NCBI GenBank assembly: GCA_015501585.1
Contig: JADNRY010000011.1
Coordinates: 62,001 to 126,000, forward strand
Source of the DNA: Rhodocollybia butyracea
Lineage: Eukaryota > Basidiomycota > Agaricomycetes > Agaricales > Omphalotaceae
Direction of reading: 5' to 3'
DNA: 64,000 bases
Positions 10,194 to 20,387 of the stretch are shown in pieces (the first letter of the stretch is position 1; each line of letters begins with the position of its first letter). The notes below the pieces were generated by a model. The model did no database searches, had not been told where the DNA came from, and saw nothing but the letters and a program-made list of their open reading frames with translations. A program made the translations under genes and the position numbers.

Positions 10194-12564
10194 TTAAACC
10201 CACTGCGCGTCCATTGCGCGATTCAGAGTCACCTTGAAATTGTTTGGTAAGCCTCTTGAACTTTGGATAGTTGGTAACCTGGATGAACATTAGTAGTAGT
10301 ACGGAAACGAGCTTACGACCTGAGCTCACCGATCAATGGCGAGTCCATGGAAAACACCGCCATCGTGGCGAAAACCTTTTCTAGCATTCCTACCACATCT
10401 TCCTCTGTGACTCCTTCTAAGCCTCCCTCGATATCATACAAGCTCGCTCTTCCCCAGTTCTCCGATGACACTGCATGCAGGCCACTACCGCCAATACCAA
10501 GTCCGAGGCCCTGGCTATGCCCAATAGCGCCCAGTCTTCGCATCCTTTTCAGCTCATCTACAAGCACTTGACACACACTTGTCCAACACGAACCCAGAAT
10601 AGCATTCACATGAGCTATGCCGCTCAGATCCACCTGACGAAGGATCATAACACAGGCACGAGCTGCTTCAAGTGCTTTTCTTCGAGACTGAGGGCTTACA
10701 GGGATGAAGACGCTATGGAGCTGGATGGTGGCGAGATAGGCAAGACTGCGCGTGGTGAGGACAGTGCCGAATTCATATGAAGAGGGGGACACGGGTTGCA
10801 GGAGGTCAAGACTGTTTTGGAATGCGTCGATGAGATTGTCGTGTGACGCAAAATTGGCACCGTAGCGCGATGCCTCGTCTGCTCCCATGTCTAATGTGGA
10901 GCTTCAGTCAACGGATTACACCGAACCAAGCGTGATACGTACCTGAGCCATACATCTCCGAAAGATTGGCCGACTTATCGAGCAAAATCGACGCTTTTGC
11001 GAACATAGCTAATGTTGAAAATTCTTTTGCGGAAGCAGAAGGAACCTGTCTAAGGAAATTTTGAACAGTCATCGCACTTTGATGATTCATTGGCATTGAT
11101 CCCTGGTGAACCGATTGAAAATAAGAACTGGAGGATCCGCTTTCTCTTGAAGCATTCCACATCACCTGTTCGTATTCAGCCATATCCAATGGCCAGGGTA
11201 CATCGATGGTCGACCCATGGCTCTCAAATACCAGACTCGACAGCGTGCCAACAGCGACACCCCAGCAGTTGTTCAGTGTAAATGCCATCCAGAATGCATT
11301 TATTCTTTCTCCTTCCTCGATTTGGTCAATGGGAGGGTCTAGCAGTGGTCCCCCTGATATCTGACGCAGCGGTGAAGCCGTAAAGTTTTCACTTGGTAAC
11401 GCTCGAATTTTGTGGAGCTGCGTGCCAATTGTGAGGGATACAGCGGCGGACATATGATACTTGGCTTCTAATATACGGCCAGTACGGAAGAAATACACTG
11501 AGAGGAGGATTTCCGCTTGTATGGAGTGAATGATTCGTTGAGGGTGGGAGGATGAGAGCATACTTGCAGTGTGCGTAAGAGCACGGGCAAGATACGTGCT
11601 TTCCTGGCTGTTAGGTTGGCCCGAAAGATGCACCCCTAGCAAATACACTGTGCTCAGGAGCCCAGGACTCGGCCGTGAGTAGTGTCCTAAAGGCAACGGA
11701 AGTAGGGCAGTGTTCTTGAACCGTGAAACGTTAAGGAAGAATCCTAGGTCTAGCGCGTGCCGCAGAAAAGTATGCAATCTGAAAAAAAGAGGGATGAGCA
11801 TTTAGACCTTTATGTGGACATTCTTAGCAGGCGACATACAATTGCCGAATAACATCGGTGGAAGGCTCCTACAGAAAAAGTAAGATATAATTCATCGTAA
11901 CCAATATATCTGACCTCTTGATAAACTGAATATATAGAGCTATGTCCGGGGGATGATTCAGTGGATGGACTGTCGGTATTACGAGGGGTACCTAAAATGC
12001 GCATATTCATAAGAGTTAGGTACAATTATCTTTCAACATCCAAGTGGTCCAAGACGCACCAGTTGGACTAGGTAGCGTACTACCATAACGCGATGGCGCC
12101 CCCAGTGGCACAATCAAAGAGGAAGGTGAGGATGTCTGACTCGAGTGGCTCGACACTGAGTACGGTGCATGAAGCCTGACAGCACTTTCGTCGTCCGGTT
12201 CTTCAAGCTCGCGTATCCGAGCTTCTAGCCTGGAAATATTGTCCTCGAGCATCTGTGTACGAGTGCGGCCACCGTCCGCGTATTCACATGCGTCCCCTGG
12301 TCTTGCGCTCTTGATGCATTGAGTGCATGTAGGCCTAAGACCATCACACCTCTGAGAATCGCGAGGAAAAGTTATCGAAAGAGAACAGAATGAATCGATT
12401 GTTCAAGCTCACAATTTTTCGCTTCCTATCGATTGGTTTTAGTGATCATGAATGTCTCTGCGGAAATACAAATTTACTGACCTACAATTGATACAAGCTC
12501 TTCCTCGTTGAAGGGAATATGGTGAATTAGTAGATCTGGATGCCGAAGCCTTCTCTGTAGTCAT
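10194..12564 (-). CDS. Fungal Zn2Cys6 transcription factor
   Basis: DNA-binding regulator expected to act in the nucleus; target genes unknown. Exons (minus): 12564-12482, 12425-12413, 12351-12060, 11991-11915, 11868-11840, 11778-10943, 10890-10320, 10278-10194. They sum to 1986 nt, or 661 residues. The N-terminus carries CINCRKRKIRCDGLRPTC, TQC and GDACEY, i.e. C-x2-C-x6-C-x6-C-x2-C-x9-C, followed by a coiled-coil-like linker (TQMLEDNISRLEARIRELE). The middle part matches the fungal-specific regulatory region (ALDLGFFLNVSRF, AEILLSVYFFRTGR, FWMAFTLNNCW). The start is the first ATG before the cysteine cluster. The second exon is only 13 nt and lies inside the cluster. A truncated pseudogene copy lies at 5367-6706. 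The last exon boundary is the least certain. Confidence 0.82.
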
Positions 12565-12596
12565 AAAAGAGTAATTAAATGAAGAATTTATGTAAC

Positions 12597-13028
12597 TTAC
12601 AGAAAAGCAATAGCTTTCCGTCCGACCTTATATACGAGGTCCCGCTTGGTAAAGCGAATGACTTTCTTCAACACAGCAATAAGCAATGAGTTACGTCCTG
12701 GCATATTAGATTCATATACGTCGCATGAGCGGCTGAAAGTTGAAGAAGCAATGAAATGATGAGTCAGCAACGAATTCAGCCGATTTAGAACCGTGTTGCC
12801 GAGTTCTTCCGTCCATCTAGGAAGCAACGAGGAGCCGTCTTCCAAAGTTCCAAATGCTACTCGGATAGATTCTGCCAAGTACCATAGCGCTCCCAAACGA
12901 AATTTAAAGCCAGTGGCAGTCTTACTAACAAGTACGCGTGTCGAATGGTCCCGTCTTCGAAATACCGAGCCGATTTGAAAGCAAAACTTACCAATACCTG
13001 CGCTTGACTCAAGTTGACCTTCCTGCAA
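12597..13028 (-). CDS. Hypothetical ORF upstream of the transcription factor
   Basis: An open frame of 143 codons on the same strand as, and 33 bp upstream of, the regulator. The sequence is basic (FRRRDHSTRVLVSKTATGFK; FTKRDLVYKVGRKAIAFL). I do not recognise a family, and no splice signals extend it convincingly. It may be 5' UTR or chance. Confidence 0.2.
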   Translation of the reverse strand: MQEGQLESSAGIGKFCFQIGSVFRRRDHSTRVLVSKTATGFKFRLGALWYLAESIRVAFGTLEDGSSLLPRWTEELGNTVLNRLNSLLTHHFIASSTFSRSCDVYESNMPGRNSLLIAVLKKVIRFTKRDLVYKVGRKAIAFL

Positions 13029-14608
13029 CCACTTGCGGCTTACTAACTGCGCACCCTACTCCGACATCGGTGGACCAACCAAAAGCGTATAAAGCGGAGC
13101 CTTAAGTCTAATTGTAGTCTGTAGTACAGCTAACAACTACTATAGCTAAGGTGGGTAGATAATAATTGTCTGGATCATTCTATCTCACTTTCCCGATGTC
13201 CTTACATGTAAAATTCTATCAAGAAAAGATGAAGGCTGTAGTGAAGCGAACGACAGTCAAAATTTAGTAGAACCACTTTCAAAAATTGGGATATCTAGCT
13301 TTGACCTCATATATGTATACGTAATTGAACTCCTCTCATCCGACCTCATCCGGACTCCATGACGTGGTAGGCTGACTCGTGATCTTCGATATGCTAAATA
13401 TGTAAATTTATTTTGATCCGAGACTCACCGATGGTACCGAGGTTCCGTATATCTTCTTTCTTGCTTCTTTCTATATCCGTTCGAGCCTGTGCTCAGGTAC
13501 TTGTATATCCATTATATCCCCTACGATCATTGCATCTTATTCATCTCTCCCACAAAGAGAAAAGCGCGCGCACCCACAAGAATTTTTTTCATCTCAATGT
13601 AATACTACAGCGATTGCGCTAGTGATGGAAAATCACTAGACTCGGAGTACGGTTCGATCCGTCCCACTCGATCCTTATGTTATCCTTACGAGAGGCCAAA
13701 AGTGACAACGGAGTGACCGGCTTGTTAGTAAATATAGTAGCGCATCAGCCTGAAAGAGGATGAAGCACACTCGCAACTGCAGGTATTCTGGGTACTACAG
13801 CATGTACACAAGCTCAATGTATTTTAATATGTGTTATGAAGCTATGGAAGAAGAGATGGTGATTGGCTGAAAGGAAGTACTTATATCCTCCAGCTGCCTC
13901 TTTGTATTTTAGCATTCTTCTGCAAATTAACTAGTGAATGATTCAGACAATGCTCTTTTGGCTGATTCGGAAGCTTGAACAACTCGTGCCACTGAATGTT
14001 CAATAAATTCGGTTGCTCTCTCTTAAAGTATGCATGATTAACTGTGTAGAATAAGGCATGGTACTGTCCTTGAGGAAGTGTAAAATATGCACGCCGCAAA
14101 ATACCTACTAGGAGGCCCTTATTGTCGACTTATTGCGACCTAGCGCGGTACTTACAATTCTGAAATATTCAATTTACGCGTGTCGACGCGCGGCCGAAAA
14201 TGGTGCAATACCGTCCGGTGATGGGCATGGCTAGAAACAGCTGTTCAAGCCGGGACCCTGCCCGGACTCAGCGCCTTTACCGTGACTTTGATGTGACTTC
14301 AGGGTTTGATTGGTATCTGAGTGGACGGATCGAACAGTACCTCTAGACTCGAACCAGTCGGCTTTGACGGCCCGGATGATACTTCGATGATAGTCGATCG
14401 AAGAGCCGGATGACAGTCGATCAAAAGTGTAGTAGTCAACAGTAGTGACTGGTTCGAGTCTAGAAAATCACCAAGCTACCAAGGGGATAGCTGGTCGGTG
14501 AAACGATGTTCATTACAATGGCTGATAAGTAAAGCAAAATAACATGGAAAGCGACATAAATGAAGTCCACAAGCATTGTCGGAAAGCAATCGGAAAGAAA
14601 TATACAAT
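13029..14608. other. Intergenic stretch without a supported gene
   Basis: Between the hypothetical ORF and the 3' end of CDC73. The only structure I see is the inverted repeat at 14342-14464. A T-arm-like phrase (GGTTCGATCC) at about 13651 does not fold into a tRNA. Confidence 0.5.
14342..14464. repeat. Short inverted-repeat element (18 bp perfect arms)
   Basis: TCTAGACTCGAACCAGTC at 14342-14359 is the exact reverse complement of 14447-14464. The arms enclose 87 bp containing internal near-repeats (GATGATAGTCGATCGAAGAGCC and GATGACAGTCGATCAAAAG). The size fits a small MITE-like or foldback element, but I see no clear target-site duplication. Confidence 0.55.
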
Positions 14609-16314
14609 TCAACTCTTCATCAGGCTTGGTTTATTTGCTGTCATCCAATCATCCAGTATTCTCCAGAAATGTGCAACGACACTTTTGTCAATGTGTCTTC
14701 TTTGCTGATCAATCTATAATTCGAAGGTAAAAGTCCATGAAGGGTATAGATAGCGATAACATACCTTCAACTCTGTAACATTCCAGTCTTTGATTTTTGT
14801 ATTGGGTGGGTCGTTGGCCCATGAAACGTATATCCCTTTCACTGATGGATTTTAGCTTTCCGCTGAATATTGAGGCATAGTCTCGGACTTACCATGATGG
14901 AATAACACCTTCGGCTCGCTCCACTTGTATGGACGGAACTGCCAGGCCTGGCCAGTTGTCATCACGCAGACCACACGATCCCAAGCATCCGGACCGAATT
15001 TTGTCAAAGCATCCTGAGAGTCGATAATAACATATCTGAAAAAAGAGGCATTAGCGAGCTTCGGAGAATTGAGCGGACATACACGCCTTTGCTGGAAGAT
15101 GGTTTCTTTGCCGCTAGGTTCGATATGTGTGAGGCGGCGGTCAATGATCACAACATCGTCTGGTCGTAGATTTCCTTCTGTCTGAGCATGCCCTCGAGCA
15201 CTCTCAGTAGGCTCAAACCTGACAAGACGTAAGTGGCCAAGTAGAAGATAGAGCGTATGGCTCACGTCGATTCTTGCAAGAACTTTTTGACATTGTACAT
15301 TGTTATGAGGGCGGTCGGTGAAGAAGATATCATGATGATTGGCCAGTTGGGTCCTAAACAAAATGTAAAGAACAAAGTCTGGCAGATAGATAGGACTACT
15401 CACGTTTCTTCTGAGACATCATTTTCGAGTCCATACCTGGCATCACGGTCGAAGAAGGAGCAGGAGCAGCCTTGCCGGCACTCTCTTTTATTTTCTTGAG
15501 CTTTTCACCTAATTGCGTACGGACAGAAGAAAAATCCTGAACGGTGTATCAGCTAATGATTGCTTGATAGTTTAATTACGCGTACGTTTTTCTTCGTCCC
15601 TCTAAGAACACTGTTTCTATCCCACAATTCGATCTCTTGAGCTCTGATCTTCTTGACAGACTCTACATCCGTTGTGTCCGGAATGTATTTTCGTTTTATT
15701 GGGCTTCCACCGTTAGCGTACGCTTTAGAGGATGGAGACCCGTGAGGAGCGGATTTCGAAGGTGAACCATGCGGATGAGTTACCGTTGGCGGCGGTGTAG
15801 ATGGTGGAGTAGTTGAACCAAGGGCTGAAGACTCCGCAGCTTACTTTCGAGTCAGACTATGAAAGGTTAAAATAGTACCATACTCACTTTTAACAGCCGC
15901 ACTGACTTTCTCCGAGTCAACCAGCCTTTCGCTTGATTCTGATATTCCCTCCAGCCAATCAACCACAACTTTTCGTTCAGTGACTGACACCATTCCAATA
16001 CCAAGTCCAGCTTCCCTGGCTTGTTTTGCATATTCTGGGGCAGGTAACGATTTCAGCTTGTAGGCAAGATAGATCGCTTCGAGGGTGTATAGATCATTAA
16101 GCGTTATATTTGACGTTGAAGTTGAAGAGGAACCTTTCCTCCATCGCGTCGGCGTCGATTTTGGGAAATTTTCGGTAGGAGGAATATGAATGTGAGTCGC
16201 TTGTGAAAGAGAATCTGCAGGGGTGGAAGTTAAGGGTGATGAGAGAAGGATAGGCTCGTTCTGAGATTGTATCGCCTGACGAAAAGCAAGAAGGGAGTCT
16301 GTAGACGTAGACAT
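14609..16314 (-). CDS. CDC73: Cdc73 / parafibromin, Paf1 complex subunit
   Basis: Nuclear subunit of the Paf1 complex, which rides on RNA polymerase II during elongation and promotes histone modification. Exons on the minus strand begin 16314-15888, 15839-15586, 15536-15404 and 15353-about 15266, continue through about 15220-14894, and end with IDQQRRHIDKSVVAHFWRIL and a TGA at 14609-14611. The N-terminal segment shows NITLNDLYTLEAIYLAYK. The middle has KRKYIPDTTDVESVKKIRAQ, typical of the family. The C-terminal Ras-like domain has WPIIMISSSPTALITMYNV, DRVVCVMTTGQAWQFRPYKW and YVSWANDPPNTKIKDWNV. A Pro/Ser-rich linker separates the halves. The transcript runs toward the accessory region; glycogenin lies upstream on the same strand. 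Confidence 0.88.
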
Positions 16315-16751
16315 CGTCGCTATGTCTATAAAATGATTGGAGATCGTGTTCAGTACAAGATGCGCGCTTGCTTCGCGATGATGGTTGAAAGTTAAGACAA
16401 AGCGGGTGTCTATAGGCGCTTAGCGCACCACATACAATAATGGGTATTCATAAATGGTATCCATCTGACCAGCTTGCGTAAAAGATAAACAGGCGAATGC
16501 AAAACGAAGGAGAAATGGGAATGAGCACTATGCTGAACTAGTACAGTCCGACTTGGTAGAAGTTGATGGATGGAGGATATAACGACTGAATGTAACTAAA
16601 AGAGAGGACACCGGAGGGCAGAAACAAGATCATCGGGGAAAAGATGGAAGGGAGGGGGACAACAAAAGCAACACACAAGGTAGGTACACTGCAGCGGAAA
16701 AGGAAAGATATAAACTAATAATCATAGGCAGGAACTTGAACGCGTATACTA
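16315..16751. other. Intergenic between CDC73 start and glycogenin 3' end
   Basis: About 440 bp containing the CDC73 promoter and the glycogenin 3' UTR. No further gene or repeat seen. Confidence 0.5.
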
Positions 16752-19700
16752 TTAACGCTGAGGAGAAGAGTCCTCCTCCCATGAGCTCATTTTCAAAAAT
16801 CGTGCCAGAACCTCTTCCGACCCGCGCTTGAAAACCTCTACGCCTCTTGCCGGGTCAAATACTCGTCCGGCTCTCCTTGGGGAAGCAATCGAGCCAATAG
16901 GCTGACCCTCCGGTGGCGATAAAGGCCCAGTAGATGAAGGAGAAGTCATCGATTCATTGGATGGCTCTCGCGAAGGTCCTAGTGGTGAAGGACTAAAGTT
17001 TTGAGGAGAGCCGGTGGGGCCTCGTTGGGCTGACAACGCGTTCATACTGAAAGGAGTGACAGTAGTAGACGAGTTGCTCCTAGCGGGCACTGAAGGGGAC
17101 AAAGCATCTGGCGGTAGTGGAAAACGTGAGTTACGATCATCACCACTGCTTGGGCCCATAGCAGCACCTGTAGTAATTTTCAAGTCCGGGGGCCCTTCCC
17201 GTTCTCTACTAACAACTGGCGGTAATACGGCGGAGGGTGGCGTCCAGTGGGGCTTTTTCGAGTTTCCGGTCTGCAGAGAAAGTGAAGAGGCTCTTGTTGG
17301 TCGGCTGAATGTGTTTTTCTGTTCTTGTTTAGGTGTAATTGGTACCTTTGGCGAATCAACAAGAATGGAGACTTGAACGGCCTGCTCTCTCATTTCTGGA
17401 GAAATAGTTTGAACACCACGTACTCGGTATTCCTTTTTCTTTGTTTTTATACCATAACTCGCTGATACTAACGAACCCCTCCTCGACCATGAATGGCCGG
17501 TCCCGCCTGAAATGGAAGTATCATCGTCGCTGTCGGCTAGTCGGCTGACCACTGGTGCGCCATCGTCCGTGTCGGTATTGTCTTCATCGTCCCCATCTCG
17601 ACTACTTGCTTCGGTTCGTTCATCCCAGCTCTTTCTTCCCCGCCTGTAATCGTCGTCATCGAACGACGGGAGTGGCGGAGGGGCCGGTGGTGAGCGCACA
17701 AGTCGAGATGCATATCGCTGTATACTCGGCACTGTATCCCAAGCATTAGCATATGACAACGTAATGGGTAATCCTTTCGGAAGAGGAGGCTTGGGGGGTG
17801 GAGGGGGTGAAAAAACCTCTGTTACCAGTTCCGGGCTCGAAGGCCTCTCATACTCCTCGCCCGGACTTGTCAACCAAGTCGGGGACGGAACATCTGAAGT
17901 AGGAAATACACGGCCGGGTTTTGAACGAGGTTTATCTTCCCAAGGAAAGATAGGCTTCACTTTATTTAGGTCAGGATTTGGTTCCGCAGACGGACTTTCG
18001 CCAGTGACGTTTCTGTAATGGTCCTTTATACGCTCTGGGATTTTACTCGGAGGCGGAGGATGGAAAAATGCGCCAGAGTCTGGTGTGGGTGACGTTATAT
18101 GCGCGCGATCATGCTGCTTGCTTGGACCCTGATCCCAAACATTCTGAAAGTAAGTATCGGCGGGGAAAGCAGAAAGGGGGGGTGCAATATTTGGAGGAGG
18201 TTCGATAGCAGGATTCCAAAGCAGTTTTGGGGGTGAAGGAGGACGAGGTGGTGATTGATGATACGAATCGACAGAAGGCTGCTCTTGTGGTGGGATGAAG
18301 TGAAGCGAGTGTTGTTCCGTGTGCTGTTGCTGTTGTAAAGGCCCATGATGTTCATGGTGTTCCTGATGTTCGTAGTAGGGCGACGGCAATGGATCGGGGT
18401 CAGGATGAGGCCTGGAAGAAATTTCGTTTAGCTTAGGTGTGCCAGGGGAATTATGGCCTGAAGATTGCAGCGAAGCATGCACTTCAAGCGTTCTCTGAGG
18501 AGGCGGCTGAGGTCTCATCAGGTCGATGTGATCTGAGAGAGAGAGAATTTTGTACTCTCCCTCGTTAGGCCTATTATCTGTGACTGGACCCGAGGAATAT
18601 TGAACTTCAGGCGCTCTGGGAGCAGGAGGCGGCTGAGGTCTCATCAGGTCGACGCGGCCTTCAAGAGGAAAACTTTGGTACTCTCCATCGCCAGACCTAT
18701 TCTCTACAGCTAAACCTGCGGATTTGATTCCTTGTATAGCAAGGCGCCGTAGTTCCTCAAGTCCAAGCGCTCCACCTTGCCCAGTAGGAGCAGGTGCGCT
18801 TGTTTGACTGTGTTCGTTCCAAACAGACTCGTACTTCTGCACCTCAAAAGGAGCTTCGGGAATGATGCTCTGGACGCGGTAGTGCCTATCATAAACGTCA
18901 AACCATTTGTCAACCAACGAATCATAGTCATATGCTCGCTGAGACGACGGGTTTTGTGCGGGTTTCTGAGAAAGGAATGGAGCTCGATGCTGTATTGACT
19001 TCCAGGGTTTGTTAGGACCAATGAAATGGATAGCAGAGATTTGTTTGCCGAATCGTTCGTAAGCAGGCGCATATCTATAGACAAACTTTCAGTTTAAGAA
19101 GTATACGAAAGAGAGATCGAAACTGACGTGTATGCCGCTGTTGGTGTAGTGTTGTACGTGAAGCTGAGTTTGTTCCAATTGTCACCTCTCCATTCATTAA
19201 GAATCCCCTGGTCTCCGCCATCCCAGCTTCCTTTCGATTTCAAAAGTTCTTGAAGTTCCGAAAATTTATCTTCGCCCGGAGAAAGCACTAGAACTCCAGA
19301 GTTAAATATATCTGGCCAGCCTACATCCGGGACAGCGGAGAACTCGTGGGGAGTGGTAAACAGGTGCGAAAGAGGTCGAATCGGAAGGACATCGGCATCA
19401 AGAAAGATAATCTTCTCGTATTGGGTTAACCGAAATACGTGCAGTTTTGTGAGGACCTCGTTGAGATCCGGGCGACCTGAACGGCCCAAGTCAGGTTATA
19501 CGCATGAGGAAGAAGAGAATGGAAAACAAGGTGAATCATGGAGCGGACCGAAGATCATATGCCACAAGACGCGTTCCCAGCCTCGACAATTGCTCAAATT
19601 GGCAGGGAAATTTTCAAGATTGAACCCAGAGGTTGCCGACGCGTATTAGACCATAAATATCGATAAACTCACCTAACAGTTTCAGGCCCTCTTGATCATT

Positions 19701-19928
19701 CTGAACGATAAGTTCGACCCCAATTACCACGTCAAAGGCCTTCCTCAGTAGTTTTATAGTAGACACGTCGACAGTTTCTGGCGTAACTATACAGACTGTT
19801 TGGAACTCGTGCTCGGGACTAATCGCTGGGGAAGGATGAACATCTCGCAATGCAGCAACAAGACTCAGTGCTCCGGGGAGATAATGGTCAGACGTCAGCA
19901 AAGTGACAAAGGCATACGGAGATGCCAT
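16752..19928 (-). CDS. Glycogenin, GT8 self-glucosylating glycogen primer
   Basis: Cytosolic glycosyltransferase that attaches the first glucose residues to itself from UDP-glucose and hands the primer to glycogen synthase. Exons 19928-19673, 19476-19128 and 19074-16752 give 975 residues. The GT8 domain occupies roughly residues 1-270: MASPYAFVTLLTSDHYLPGA, the DxD motif in EKIIFLDADVLPIRPL, FNSGVLVLSP, GGDQGILNEW and ISAIHFIGPNKPW. The remaining ~700 residues are Pro/Ser-rich and low in complexity. They include two copies of (V/I)DLMRPQPPP about 40 residues apart and several W-centred motifs (YFQNVWDQ, YANAWDT, YESVWNEH) resembling the glycogen-synthase-binding motif of fungal glycogenins. 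An ATG 69 bp upstream would add a hydrophobic leader; I prefer the internal start because it matches the family. Confidence 0.9.
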
Positions 19929-20387
19929 GGCCAACGTCGACAACAAAAAGAGGGAAATAGATGGTGGTACAAGTTTAAGAAAAATTGGCAATCTCATGAT
20001 AAGGCGCTTATAAGATAGCTTGGATGTACAATTGCTTTCTTGTTATGTAGTATAATTTCTCCAGCCCTTAGAAATCTTCAAGCCTAGTCTGATTTACCCT
20101 CGTTGCTTTGTCTGACCTTTGCTACATCTTCTCTTCCATCAGATGCATGGCGGAGATGGATATCGGAAAATCGATGGTACATGTACACATAAGTACTGAT
20201 TCCGGTACTTCTATCAAGTTATGTATATATACTCAGTGCCACTGTTATATCTCATCGCCTTCAGAGTTTAAATTCGCCTGTGAAGGAAGGAATGCAGGAA
20301 CACTCGGGGTATCGGCCCGAATATCTGACCTTCTCGCCTTCAACGACGTCAATGGCGACTGGGACAACTCTGCAGTCATCGTAGAGC
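19929..20387. promoter_or_regulatory. Divergent promoter of glycogenin and the ABC1-type kinase
   Basis: 459 bp between two start codons on opposite strands. A TATA-like ATGTATATATACTC lies near 20221-20234. No other element is assigned. Confidence 0.45.

Larger units (their letters stand above)
6868..11600. repeat. Segmental duplication, right copy
   Basis: Direct repeat of the left copy. Homology is visible from about 6868 to within the transcription factor gene, where the left copy breaks off (6706, equivalent to about 11570). Relative to the left copy it lacks the tRNA-like heads but carries extra minisatellite units (8981-9545) and about 350 extra bp around 9590-9940. The intact transcription factor extends beyond the duplicated part, which suggests this is the source locus. 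Confidence 0.75.

Noticed and set aside
13600..13680. Possible tRNA-Ser (hairpin AGTGATGGAAAATCACT followed by GGTTCGATCCGT)
   Set aside because: The loop lacks T33, the T-stem does not pair over five bases and no matching acceptor strand is found.
19929..19997. Signal peptide on glycogenin from an upstream ATG
   Set aside because: The added leader is hydrophobic, but glycogenin is cytosolic and the family start matches the internal ATG.
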